A stretch of DNA of 11,257 nucleotides from Verrucomicrobiota bacterium (GCA_019241095.1 JAFAXJ010000396.1:1-11257); one strand, 5' to 3'. Counted from the first letter of the stretch, positions 1-6,771 are shown. Numbers and translations: made by a program. The notes: generated by a model from the sequence alone, not told the origin.

Positions 1-937
1 CACACAGGGCAGCGGACATATCGGCCAAGCCAATGCCTCGATAATTACGATCACCAAAGGCGTGAGAATGACTAATGTCTCTCCAACGATCGCCCTTGCG
101 AAAGAGCCGAACATTTCCGCCAAACTCATTCGGGTCCGGTACAGCCAGGGTTCCCTCGGTGCCATAAAGCTCTATCGGCGCGTGTTGGTGAGTGACAACA
201 TCGAAACTAGTTACGAAAGTAATGATTGGACCTGACCTGAATTCTATTAAGGAAGCTACATAAGTTGCCACTTCTACCTCGAACTCCGCCCCTTTTCGCG
301 GTCCGCTCCCGATTAATCTTTTAGGCGAAACGTTTCGTCCGAGCGAAAATACACGTTTGACGGGCCCTAGCAGGTTGACGAGGGCAGTAATATAATAAGG
401 TCCCATGTCGAAAACAGGCCCGCCACCCGTCTGATAAAGGAATTCGGGACTTGGATGCCAGCTCTCAGGGCCGCTGCTCATGAAAAATGCCGTTCCGCCG
501 ACAGGTGTTCCAATTGCCCCTTCGTCGATCAGCTTCCTTACCGTTTGTTGGCCCGCGCCCAGGAAAGTGTCCGGTGCGGAGCCGATTCGCCGGTTTTTTA
601 GCTCAGCAGTTTTCAATAACGTTTCAGTTTCCACTCGCGACAGACCAAACGGCTTTTCTGAATAGACATGTTTTCCGGCTTCCAACGCTTTCTGCGTGAT
701 CGGAAAGTGGCTTTGGGGAATCGTCAGATTCAAAACAATATCGATTCCCGGATCCGAAAGAGCAGCTTCGGTATCAACGGCTTCGACATTAAACTGCGCC
801 GCCCGAAGCTGCGCCACTTCGGGCCGGATATCACTGCAGCAGACAATCTGGTAATGCGGAAACTTCGTCTTTAGATAAACGGTGCTGATAACCCCCGCGC
901 CTATCAATGCCACTTTTGTCACTTCGTGCTCGGTCAT
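1..937 (-). CDS. Gfo/Idh/MocA family NAD(P)-dependent oxidoreductase, C-terminus cut by window edge
   Basis: About 312 codons are visible, starting at ATG 937 and still open at base 1. Members of this family oxidise or reduce sugars, inositols and related polyols in the cytoplasm with NAD(P). Visible features are an N-terminal Rossmann fold with the dinucleotide loop GAGVIS (residues 13-18), the family signature EKPFGL (94-99) with the conserved lysine K95, and a GGGPVFDMGPYY segment (171-182) at the start of the alpha/beta substrate domain. At the usual D-x-G-x-H position the histidine is tyrosine (Y181), which to my recollection also occurs in other DMGPYY members. Family proteins are usually 330-390 residues, so only the tail is missing. 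I see no clear ribosome-binding site. The sugar-transport operon lies 8 kb away, so a functional link is only a guess. Substrate is unknown. Confidence 0.9.
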   Translation of the reverse strand, partial: MTEHEVTKVALIGAGVISTVYLKTKFPHYQIVCCSDIRPEVAQLRAAQFNVEAVDTEAALSDPGIDIVLNLTIPQSHFPITQKALEAGKHVYSEKPFGLSRVETETLLKTAELKNRRIGSAPDTFLGAGQQTVRKLIDEGAIGTPVGGTAFFMSSGPESWHPSPEFLYQTGGGPVFDMGPYYITALVNLLGPVKRVFSLGRNVSPKRLIGSGPRKGAEFEVEVATYVASLIEFRSGPIITFVTSFDVVTHQHAPIELYGTEGTLAVPDPNEFGGNVRLFRKGDRWRDISHSHAFGDRNYRGIGLADMSAALC

Positions 938-1079
938 GCATGGATCTGTAAACCGATTTCAATCAAACCGGGAGTCGAATCATGTCGCAAAGGAACGCAA
1001 ACGGACGCGAACTAAGGAATTTCGCGAGGGCGCTATGAATCTGCTGCCTAGCCATCGCCTAGCCAACACTCTCTTTATA
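938..1079. other. Intergenic, no gene seen
   Basis: This is the presumed 5' region of the oxidoreductase gene. It contains a short near-tandem duplication of GCCTAGCCA around 1048-1068. No convincing promoter or coding signal was found. Confidence 0.4.
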
Positions 1080-1460
1080 TCAGGCGAAGTCTTGATAATC
1101 CCGGCTTGTAGACGTGCTGTCGAATGAATGCTTCGATGTCGGACGGCCGCTCAACGCGTGCCAAGCCATTGTCGAAAACAAGCTTGGGAACCGGGCTGCC
1201 GTCTTGATCTCGGTTTTCAGGATGTTAGACTGCGTCGGGAACGACATCCCAAGATTCAACTGCTCGAAGGTTACTTTGTCCGCGACGGCATGAGCTGCTT
1301 CGATGAACATTTCATCGGTCGTGCGTTTGGCCTATTCGTATAAATCGCCATACCTACCCCAGCCAAGATATTCAGATTCTTGGCTTGCGACGGAAGGAGA
1401 GTTGTCCATCGAAATGAACGGACGAAAATTGGACGCCGCCGGCATAGAAAGCAGGAGGGT
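1080..1460 (-). pseudogene. Decayed C-terminal fragment of NAD-dependent malic enzyme (MaeA/SfcA type)
   Basis: No single frame is open, but successive minus-strand frames read as the C-terminus of a malic enzyme (malate to pyruvate plus CO2 with NAD). From upstream to downstream: AGGVQFSSVHFDGQ matches the family's ATGSPF.PV segment. PSQAKNLNILAGVGMAI matches the QCNNAFIFPGIGLGVI segment. A shift then gives AKRTTDEMFIEAAHAVADKV (family: ITDEM...). SNILKTEIKTAAR is followed by another shift into KLVFDNGLARVERPSDIEAF and IRQHVYKP. A last shift gives DYQDFA before TGA. That is at least four frame changes over roughly 115 codons. The remaining ~440 N-terminal residues of the enzyme are absent. 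Single-base sequencing errors are possible, but this many in one short segment argues for real decay. Confidence 0.8.
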
Positions 1461-1707
1461 TTAGCTAAGTCTTGCGACCTGAACGATTGCGTCAAGAAGT
1501 GGTCGAAAGTCAGTGGATCCAGAATACAAACCTTATCGAGCTTGACTTCTCCGGTCCGGGCTTGCCTTTTGCAGGGCAGCTTATACCCAGAGAGTTACTT
1601 CTATTTGCAGTTCTGGACTAAATCGGTCATTTCGTCAATCAGGGCGCAGCCCTGTCATTCGATCGCGGATCTTGCGATTCAAAACCTGAGCTGTTTACTG
1701 ACGCAAA
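1461..1707. other. Gap between malic-enzyme remnant and DoxX gene
   Basis: No recognisable gene on either strand. A perfect 6-bp hairpin, CAGGGC-GCA-GCCCTG, lies at 1640-1654, about 55 bases past the DoxX stop. It could act as a terminator or be fortuitous; it lacks a T tract. Short open stretches here do not resemble any family I know. Confidence 0.4.
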
Positions 1708-2172
1708 TCAAGAGTGCGCAGAAAGACGCTTGCGAGCTAACCAGGCGTCAGCCGAGAACCGGTTATACTCGCTGGTTAGCAGCAGCAGAAAAAAAGTGAT
1801 TGAATACAGGAGTTGTGCGGCGAGTCCGGCATAATCGCCTCGAAGCGCCGTTCCAAACGTTAATAACGCAATGAAGATAGCACCAGCTACCAACGCGCCG
1901 CGTGTCCATAGACCAACTAAGATCAGTGCGCCAAGCGCAGGTTCGACGAAGGGTATGGCCGTCGCGAAAGCGCGAATGCTCCATCCGGGGAGCGGGGTAA
2001 CGGCAAAGTCATGTACAATCGTGTTAACAAACTTGTCCATATTCACCCAACGCTGGTAACTATGGAACAGGAAATTAAGCCCAAAAGTAAAACGCAAAAC
2101 TGCGTAGCCAAGTGCGGCGTCCAGCCCGGCTCCGGGCGGCTTGACGACGATCTGGGGATATTGAGAATCCAT
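1708..2172 (-). CDS. DoxX family membrane protein
   Basis: 154 residues from ATG 2172; an in-frame TTG at 2184 would add four residues and is less likely. DoxX/DoxD-like proteins are small four-helix inner-membrane proteins. Some are quinone-linked subunits of thiosulfate oxidation (DoxDA), and many have no known role. Four hydrophobic segments are visible, at roughly residues 19-38, 68-90, 92-110 and 117-134. The first contains the family-like LRFTFGLNFLFHSYQRW stretch, and a VEPALGALILVGLWTR segment is typical of the second and third helices. The size fits the family. The gene is divergent from the VOC gene with about 130 bases between them. No electron-transfer partner is adjacent, so a thiosulfate role is not supported. 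Confidence 0.85.
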   Translation of the reverse strand: MDSQYPQIVVKPPGAGLDAALGYAVLRFTFGLNFLFHSYQRWVNMDKFVNTIVHDFAVTPLPGWSIRAFATAIPFVEPALGALILVGLWTRGALVAGAIFIALLTFGTALRGDYAGLAAQLLYSITFFLLLLTSEYNRFSADAWLARKRLSAHS

Positions 2173-2207
2173 TTGTGGGCTCAAAATACGTGCTTGGTTT
2201 GCGTTTT

Positions 2208-2287
2208 CTAGTGCATTGACGGACTGTTTTCACCTAGATTCTCCTTGGCCTGAAGAGGAGTCCGCATTATCACCTCCTCTACCTCCC
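2208..2287 (-). promoter_or_regulatory. Strong Shine-Dalgarno followed by a 19-codon leader ORF upstream of the DoxX gene
   Basis: Reading the minus strand, AGGAGGTGAT (bases 2269-2278) is a full match to the 16S rRNA 3' end. Five bases after the GGAGG core comes ATG at 2267. It opens a 19-codon frame, MRTPLQAKENLGENSPSMH, that stops with TAG at 2208, 35 bases before the DoxX start. This is the best ribosome-binding site in the window, yet it serves only this tiny frame. It may be a leader peptide, a small protein, or the relic of a gene start. Nothing shows that it is translated. Confidence 0.35.
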
Positions 2288-2301
2288 TAATTTCACATGC
2301 A

Positions 2302-2838
2302 ATGACTAACGACGAACTCCGCCAACTTAATAAGCAACGGAAAATACATCAGATCGCATGGGTAACGCGAGATTTAGAAAAAAGTATGAAAGCTTGGGTC
2401 GACAATCTGAAAGTTGGCCCTTGGCAGGTCCTTACCTTCACAGAGAAGACATTGAAATACTTGGACGTTGACGGCAAACGAGTCACTGAGCCTTTCAAGT
2501 TTCTGATTGGCATAAGCTGGATAGGAGAGATTCAGCTCGAATTGATCCAACCTGTCTATGGTCCGATGATCTACGAGGCATTCATACAAAAACACGGCGA
2601 AGGGCTACACCACATCAAGGAACGCGTCAGCCAGGACGGCATTGATGAAATACTAAGGGAATATGAGGAAAAGGGCATCGAGGTCACGCAGACCGGGCAA
2701 TTCAAAGAAGACTTTCACTACTATCTCAACACGGAACCGAAGCTGGACTTTGTATTGGAACTTGGAAACTGTCCGCTGCTGAATCTTTCGACGAACGAAT
2801 GTCCAATTTACCCGGCAGAGAGAGTAGGAGGGCGTTGA
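2302..2838 (+). CDS. VOC/glyoxalase-fold metalloprotein (Glyoxalase_4, methylmalonyl-CoA epimerase-like)
   Basis: 178 residues. The vicinal-oxygen-chelate fold binds one divalent metal between paired beta-alpha-beta-beta-beta modules and catalyses isomerisation, epimerisation or lyase reactions. Likely metal ligands are H16 (KIHQIAWVTRDL), E80 (IQLELIQP), H103 or H104 (EGLHHIKE) and E153 (FVLELG). That is the H-E-H-E spacing seen in epimerase-like members, and GEGLHHI is a typical family turn. A PFKFLIGISWIGEIQLELIQP stretch forms the end of the first module. The length is somewhat above the ~140 residues of true methylmalonyl-CoA epimerase, and no mutase genes are nearby, so the substrate is unassigned. 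No Shine-Dalgarno is evident before the ATG. The gene is transcribed away from the DoxX gene. Confidence 0.85.
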   Translation: MTNDELRQLNKQRKIHQIAWVTRDLEKSMKAWVDNLKVGPWQVLTFTEKTLKYLDVDGKRVTEPFKFLIGISWIGEIQLELIQPVYGPMIYEAFIQKHGEGLHHIKERVSQDGIDEILREYEEKGIEVTQTGQFKEDFHYYLNTEPKLDFVLELGNCPLLNLSTNECPIYPAERVGGR

Positions 2839-2840
2839 TC

Positions 2841-3053
2841 TCAATAGGACGCGTGCTTTGCGACCACTAATTGCAGACGTGCATTCCAAATGTCGCTACT
2901 TTGTTGCTCATCGTAAGCAATTTCTGCCCATTTCCAATGGCGATGTGCCCGCCTCTCTCGAACCGACTGCCTTGACGTGCGTTGAGCCAGAAACAAATCG
3001 GCAATTCTAGAAAGAATTTCGGCTCGTAGATTCTCATTAAGTAACAGCCTCAC
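2841..3053 (-). pseudogene. Decayed DUF5615 (PIN-like) toxin
   Basis: Begins at GTG 3053 with VRLLLNENLRAEILSRIADLF, which matches the DUF5615 opening (LLDENL...). The match then moves to another frame, giving GSTHVKAVG (family: S.HV...GL). It returns to the first frame for SSDIWNARLQLVVAKHASY (family: D..IW.YA...G..IV.KDADF), followed by TGA at 2841. DUF5615 proteins are PIN-fold, putatively RNase, toxins of about 110 residues. Besides the two frame changes, two conserved acidic residues appear changed: the D of LLDEN is N, and the D of KDAD is H. The gene is therefore very likely dead. It starts 13 bases after the antitoxin remnant, as expected for a TA pair. Confidence 0.7.
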
Positions 3054-3066
3054 GCTGGCGCTACAA

Positions 3067-3200
3067 TCAGCCTCCGCTCGGATCCGCTGCGAAGGCAAAT
3101 GAAGCACAAATGTCCTTGCGGGTAAGTTTGGGAGAATATTCGAGGACCTGCTCGATAGCCGCTGCACAGCCAGTCCGACAGTCTTCTGGGCGTGCAGGGT
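3067..3200 (-). pseudogene. Decayed DUF433 antitoxin
   Basis: Two frames together reproduce the C-terminal half of a DUF433 protein, the usual partner of DUF5615 toxins. RRLSDWLCSGYRA corresponds to the family's helix with DWLASGM. A one-base shift then gives QVLEYSPKLTRKDICASFAFAA, matching the family's ILEDFPDLTREDIRA.LAYAA. It ends at TGA 3067, just before the toxin remnant. The N-terminal part (R.T..P....GKPCIRGTRI) cannot be traced upstream of about 3200, so this copy is truncated as well as frameshifted. Family assignment rests on remembered consensus patterns. Confidence 0.65.
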
Positions 3201-3301
3201 GCCAAGAAGCTTTTTGAGCCTCTTCCCCAAGCGCGACTATATTCCGCTCCTGGGCATCTCAGCCACGAAGCGGCACCGTTCTGAAGAAAGGACCGAAGAC
3301 A

Positions 3302-3365
3302 ATGAAGCTGGGTGTAGTATGGGCTCCGGGCGCCTGTACCCTCGTGTGCCCAGAGCTCGGCATTT
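3302..3365 (+). pseudogene. Possible N-terminal scrap of a glutathione S-transferase
   Basis: An ATG at 3302 is preceded by AAGGA nine bases upstream. It opens MKLGVVWAPGACTLV, which resembles the MKLYYSPGACSL start of bacterial beta-class glutathione S-transferases, including the PGAC motif with the catalytic cysteine. After about 15 residues the resemblance ends in all frames. Too short to be sure; chance similarity is a real alternative. Confidence 0.3.
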
Positions 3366-3456
3366 CGAGTTGTGTTGGGTGGCCCAAAAGACTGACCGAA
3401 ACTCTGCTCATTAGTTTCTCGCGGCAGACCTGTCTGATTTGCGAATTTCGCACCCT

Positions 3457-4017
3457 ATGGACGCCTTTACCTATATCACGGTTCTGCTCTCAATCGTTCT
3501 AGGCCTGGCAATTACGCAAGTCCTGCTTGGGTTTCGCGGTCTAATACTGACCAGGGCAAAAGTGAAGTTGTATACCCCGACTCTGATATGGGCGGTAATT
3601 GCGCTTTTAGTCCCGATTCAAGCGTGGTGGGCAGATTTCACCATGCGCCAGCATCCCAACTGGACATTTTTGGCGCTCCTCGTGATCCTGCTACAAGCTA
3701 TCAGTATCTACATGGTCGCCGCGCTTGTTTTGCCGGACATCAGCGGGGAGAAATTCGTCGATCTTCGGGAGCACTTTTACGCGCACCGAAGCTGGTTCTT
3801 CGGTGCTCAGCTTGCCAGTGTGGTATTCAGCCTATCAAAGACTCTGGCGCTTTATGGACATCTGCCCAATCGTATTGATACAGCGTTCGAATTTACGTTT
3901 TGCGCGGGGGCTATGGTCGCCGCCATCACCCGGAGTGAGTTGTTCCACAAGCTGTTGGCTCCCGCATTTGGTCTGCTGTTCGCTGTCTACATAGGCCTTC
4001 TATTCGCCCGGCTCTGA
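3457..4017 (+). CDS. Uncharacterised six-helix integral membrane protein
   Basis: 186 residues from ATG 3457; an in-frame TTG at 3439 would add six residues. Hydrophobic segments lie at about residues 3-25, 40-60, 70-93, 113-133, 144-159 and 166-186, indicating an inner-membrane protein made of almost nothing but helices. The one clear soluble loop (94-112) is rich in charged residues. The opening MDAFTYITVLLSIVLGLAITQVL recalls a recurring family of hypothetical bacterial membrane proteins, but I know of no assigned function. It contains no enzyme, transporter or receptor motif that I can identify. It stands alone on the plus strand between a decayed TA locus and a minus-strand gene. Confidence 0.75.
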   Translation: MDAFTYITVLLSIVLGLAITQVLLGFRGLILTRAKVKLYTPTLIWAVIALLVPIQAWWADFTMRQHPNWTFLALLVILLQAISIYMVAALVLPDISGEKFVDLREHFYAHRSWFFGAQLASVVFSLSKTLALYGHLPNRIDTAFEFTFCAGAMVAAITRSELFHKLLAPAFGLLFAVYIGLLFARL

Positions 4018-4233
4018 GTCGGAGGATTATCAAGCTTTGAGTGGTGCCTCGGATTGGCGGCGGGATCGAAATCGGCGAACGTGGCGTATTTGATCCCTAA
4101 GTAGTTCTCAAATCTTACTGCGCTCATTCTTCGGAGACTAGCTCTGGCCTGAGCGCCACTGAACCCGATCCGCTAGCTTGGAGAGCGCACGCTTGATTCC
4201 TCGACGCGCAATTCCCGACGGTTCTAGGCGCCG
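4018..4233. other. Intergenic between convergent genes
   Basis: The stretch separates the ends of two convergent genes. I see no strong terminator hairpin and no coding signal. Confidence 0.35.
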
Positions 4234-4608
4234 TTATGGCCAGAGCGAGTTAATGATGGAAGCTGCGGGCACAAACGTGACTTTGCACTTCCCAAACCAC
4301 TCGCTTGCAGCGGGCCAGTCTTTCCAAACCATGGTCTGCTCAAAGTGATCGAGAACGCCAGCTTTGCTTTCATAAATCTCAGTCAGGACGAAACACGTGT
4401 TGCCGGTCGGGGCAGAGTTGAGATCCATCGGGTTCGAGTACTCCGGCCCCTTGGAAACGTTATAGGTCAGGAGAGCTTTCTCCCCGGTACGATGGTGCGT
4501 GGACTCCATCCAGGATCCGTGGCTCTTCCAAATGCGGTCACCCTCCGCAACTTGATCGGGAGGGGCAATGATGATGACGGTAAGCTGAACTTTGTCATGA
4601 TAGGTCAT
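4234..4608 (-). CDS. Small soluble protein, possibly ABM / dimeric alpha-beta barrel fold
   Basis: 124 residues from ATG 4608. This start is preferred over GTG 4692 because GGAG lies eight bases upstream and the extra 28 residues look non-coding. It begins with an amphipathic strand (VQLTVIIIAPP, 7-17) and alternates charged helices and strands. The middle region ALLTYNVSKGPEY (45-57) followed by CFVLTEIYESKAGVLDHFEQT (72-92) has the layout of antibiotic-biosynthesis-monooxygenase-like domains, in which xxxLxExYxxxxAxxxHxxS is typical. The H-F-E-Q-T segment (88-92) fits the helix that follows. Such proteins are dimeric heme- or quinol-handling enzymes or have no known role. There is no signal peptide or membrane segment. 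The fold assignment is tentative. Confidence 0.7.
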   Translation of the reverse strand: MTYHDKVQLTVIIIAPPDQVAEGDRIWKSHGSWMESTHHRTGEKALLTYNVSKGPEYSNPMDLNSAPTGNTCFVLTEIYESKAGVLDHFEQTMVWKDWPAASEWFGKCKVTFVPAASIINSLWP

Positions 4609-4692
4609 AGTTGGTTCTCCGAATCGCAATTCAAGCGTTTTTCCAGATGAATACAGACGGTTAACACCCAGACTCGCGAGCGGCACCTCCAC

Positions 4693-5371
4693 GTGAGCTA
4701 TACCTTAGAACAAATGACTGCTTGAATGTTAGGAGGGAAGCGAGCGAATCAATGTTCAGGACGACCAGAACACGCATAGCATTCACTCGTGCAACTTGCA
4801 ATGGTTTTATTACCAATTTGTCAAGCGAAAGTACGTCAAACAAATCAGGACGTGTGTATAGCGACAGACAGTACCTAATCGTAAGGAAACGTTTATATAA
4901 ATCCTGGGAACCAATTGAAAGCCTCACTGGTCGACTAACTAGGTCGGGGCGACCCCACCAGTTCTTCCGCCCGCGCCAGCTCGCCGGTTATAGAAATCGG
5001 GAAATAGTCACAGACAAAACACATCGCACGGGTCCCTCCGGCAGCTCGCTGGCTGGCTGGCTGCTCCGCACGCACTGAATGGCCGAACGCCGTGTTTTTC
5101 ATCTTTAGGCGATTCTCGAACGCCGTTTCCGTCCCTAGCGGGTGGATTTGCGTCGCTAGGATAAGCATAGGCGGCCTGACAGGGTCAGGGTTTGGTCCGT
5201 ATACCCGGCGACGTCCTAAGCGGTTCTAGCTAGGGGAGGAGACCGCCTTCGCTCCGTTTCGTGGGCGTTCCGCGTAATTACCGATCCGGGGTCTGGCGAC
5301 GCCCAACCCAGGCGACGCCAGGGCGGCCCGAAACGTGAAAATTTACCGATTTCCACCCCTTTCCGTTAAGG
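4693..5371. other. Long stretch without a convincing gene; several inverted repeats
   Basis: About 680 bases. Open frames exist on both strands but none has family-like sequence, a good start signal or even codon use. Structural items seen: ACTGGT (4926-4931) pairs with ACCAGT (4957-4962) around an inner GGTCG-GGG-CGACC hairpin (4942-4954). CGAACGCCGT occurs twice (5084-5093 and 5117-5126). A GCTGG tetranucleotide run occurs near 5047-5062, and a CCTGAC-AGG-GTCAGG hairpin near 5175-5189. GGCGACGCC is repeated near 5296 and 5311. Base composition shifts from AT-rich (about 4780-4920) to GC-rich (after 5170). Confidence 0.5.
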
Positions 5372-5572
5372 TTAGCTTTCGAAGACGGTCCGGGCGCGGT
5401 AGGTGCGCCGTTCGAGGAAGGCGTCGAGGTCGCGCCCAGCGAAGCGCCAATGGGTCCGGTCGACCCGGGTGTGGATAACCTTGCCCGCCTTGGCGAGGGT
5501 GCGCATCTGGAGCGGCGGGACGCCGAGATAGGCCGCCGCCTCTTTTAAATCGAAAATTTCGGGGTCTTTCAT
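5372..5572 (-). CDS. Excisionase/MerR-like helix-turn-helix DNA-binding protein
   Basis: 66 residues from ATG 5572. The sequence fits the HTH_17/excisionase domain throughout: FDLKEAAAYLGV (7-18) forms the first helices and PPLQMRTLAKAGKV (19-32) the recognition helix and turn. The wing TRVDRTHWRF (35-44) is followed by the closing RDLDAFLERR (47-56). These short winged-helix proteins bind DNA either as recombination directionality factors of mobile elements or as small transcriptional regulators. The full domain is present, with nothing added. Codon use is strongly GC-rich, unlike the AT-richer flanks. It lies 160 bases beyond the 3' end of tRNA-Glu, the usual place for element genes, but no integrase is nearby. 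Confidence 0.8.
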   Translation of the reverse strand: MKDPEIFDLKEAAAYLGVPPLQMRTLAKAGKVIHTRVDRTHWRFAGRDLDAFLERRTYRARTVFES

Positions 5573-5668
5573 CCCCCCGGTAGAACGGCCACGACCTTTT
5601 TAAACCGCCGAAAAACGCGATAGACCGCGCTTTAACCTCGTTTCGGGGTGTTTCCCAACCGATTACGT

Positions 5669-5727
5669 CTAAATAACGTTTTCCGAACGTTACAGAATTT
5701 AGTAAGTATCTACCAATTAGCTACTTA
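5669..5727. repeat. Cluster of inverted repeats between the HTH gene and tRNA-Glu
   Basis: Three perfect dyads crowd into 59 bases. CTAAAT (5669-5674) pairs with ATTTAG (5697-5702). Inside it, TAACGTT-TTCCG-AACGTTA (5674-5692) places two AACGTT hexamers 11 bp apart. TAAGTA (5703-5708) pairs with TACTTA (5722-5727), six bases from the tRNA end. They could be operators for the HTH protein, recombinase arm or core sites, or the tRNA terminator. Confidence 0.5.
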
Positions 5728-5732
5728 TCGGG

Positions 5733-5805
5733 CAGCGCGTACGGGACTCGAACCCGTGCACCGGCCTTGAGAGGGCCGTGTCCTGACCGACTAGACGAAC
5801 GCGCC
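5733..5805 (-). tRNA. tRNA-Glu (anticodon CTC)
   Basis: A 73-nt cloverleaf can be drawn. The acceptor GGCGCGT pairs with ACGCGCT, with one terminal G-U pair. The D arm is GTCTAGTCGGTCAGGAC. The anticodon stem CGGCC/GGCCG encloses loop CTCTCAA, with CTC at 34-36, so it decodes GAG. The T arm is ACGGG-TTCGAGT-CCCGT. The variable region has four bases, the discriminator is G, and CCA is not encoded. Confidence 0.95.
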
Positions 5806-5907
5806 AAAACAGAAGCAGAATCCTACCTCGCGCGCGGGCGAACTCAAGTATTACATTAGTCTCATGGAACTCATAGGCCCATGAGTTGCCAGGCGTTACT
5901 ACAACCG

Positions 5908-6186
5908 CTATTGGATGTTGGGAGTGACAGGCACAGCTGTGGAGGTGCCTGTTCCACTCAGATGCTGCAAAGCCGATCGGAGAGATTCATCCGCCATGGC
6001 TGCATCGCGTAACAGGTCGTTTACTGTCGCTTGATCTTCCGGTTCGCTGGCGGTTTCTTTTGCGGCAGTCAAGGCGCGGCTCAGGGCGTCTCTGGCCTGT
6101 TGCAGGGCGCCCGCTATGTGTTCAAGTTGCTCTCTGGTCATAACTTTTAAGGGGTCATTTTCATTGATGCGCCTAACCGTAATCAC
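5908..6186 (-). CDS. Small helical protein of unknown function
   Basis: 92 residues from GTG 6186. That GTG overlaps the TGA of the upstream gene by four bases (GTGA), which favours it over the in-frame ATG at 6141. Residues 16-78 are almost continuous helix: TREQLEHIAGALQQARDALSRAL is amphipathic, and a second helix spans NDLLRDAAMADESLRSALQHL. A helical hairpin or coiled-coil dimer is likely. The tail (79-92) is threonine- and proline-rich. No signal peptide, cysteine or catalytic motif is visible and I do not recognise the family. The start-stop overlap implies coupled translation with the secreted proline-rich protein, so the two products may work together. Confidence 0.65.
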   Translation of the reverse strand: MITVRRINENDPLKVMTREQLEHIAGALQQARDALSRALTAAKETASEPEDQATVNDLLRDAAMADESLRSALQHLSGTGTSTAVPVTPNIQ

Positions 6187-6770
6187 GGTTTTGGCGAAAA
6201 CAGAGGCGGTGGCGGTGGATTTGGGATTGGATTTCCGTGACGATCGAGAATCCGCAGTGGAATCGAAGGCTTAACGAAAATTTGACTCACTCGAGAGATG
6301 TTCAAGCGCTCATAAGCATCGATGGTAACAGCGAGTCTGGGTTCGAGCGCCCTCATGCGCTTGCATGTCCACTGATAGTAAAGTCGAAGATATTCGCGTT
6401 TGACCTCCAAAGTGTGCGCTAGATTCGCCCGCTGAAGCAAATATATCGCAAACGGCTCTCGTGCGGTAATGGTTCGAATCTGACGCCAGCGAATTCGATC
6501 GTTACCCTGCTGCTCCGCTGTCGGTGCGCTTGGCTGAACCGGTTGTCCAGGCTGAGGCGGTCCATTGGGCAAAAGATCGTATGGGCTGGGAGTATAGGGC
6601 GGAGGACCGGTTTGTGGGGTCGGCGCCGGCAATCCTTGAGGTCGGATGACATCAGGCACAACAGGGGTTTCTATCGGCGGCAGGGTCGGCTCCTGTGCCG
6701 GAGAATATTGCGCCGAAGCGGCGCCAGTGGTCGCAAGAACAAAAATTGGAATGAGAAGGAAAAATCTCAC
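6183..6770 (-). CDS. Secreted proline-rich protein of unknown function
   Basis: 195 residues from GTG 6770, one base after the stop of the acetyltransferase gene. Residues 1-20 form a Sec signal peptide ending ASA before QYS, so the product is exported. Residues 23-84 are very rich in proline, glutamine and threonine, an extended linker that could span the periplasm or cell wall. Residues 90-175 are a compact basic, mostly helical domain (RIRWRQIRTI, VKREYLRLYYQWTCKRMRAL) with one cysteine (C136). The tail NPPPPPLF is again proline-rich. I do not recognise the domain. The coupled neighbours and the exposed linker suggest an envelope-associated role, which is inference only. Confidence 0.75.
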   Translation of the reverse strand: MRFFLLIPIFVLATTGAASAQYSPAQEPTLPPIETPVVPDVIRPQGLPAPTPQTGPPPYTPSPYDLLPNGPPQPGQPVQPSAPTAEQQGNDRIRWRQIRTITAREPFAIYLLQRANLAHTLEVKREYLRLYYQWTCKRMRALEPRLAVTIDAYERLNISRVSQIFVKPSIPLRILDRHGNPIPNPPPPPLFSPKP

Positions 6771-6771
6771 A

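Noticed and set aside
1380..1799. 139-codon plus-strand open frame
   Set aside because: It lies antisense to the malic-enzyme remnant and overlaps the DoxX gene end. It shows no family resemblance and no start signal.
2841..3230. 129-residue minus-strand ORF as a single intact gene
   Set aside because: It is a chance fusion of one frame through two decayed genes; conserved motifs continue in other frames.
4722..5078. 118-codon plus-strand open frame
   Set aside because: TTG start, no recognisable motif, low-complexity basic composition, and it contains inverted repeats.
4935..5168. 77-codon minus-strand open frame
   Set aside because: No family-like motifs or convincing start. Possibly a relic, but I could not identify it.
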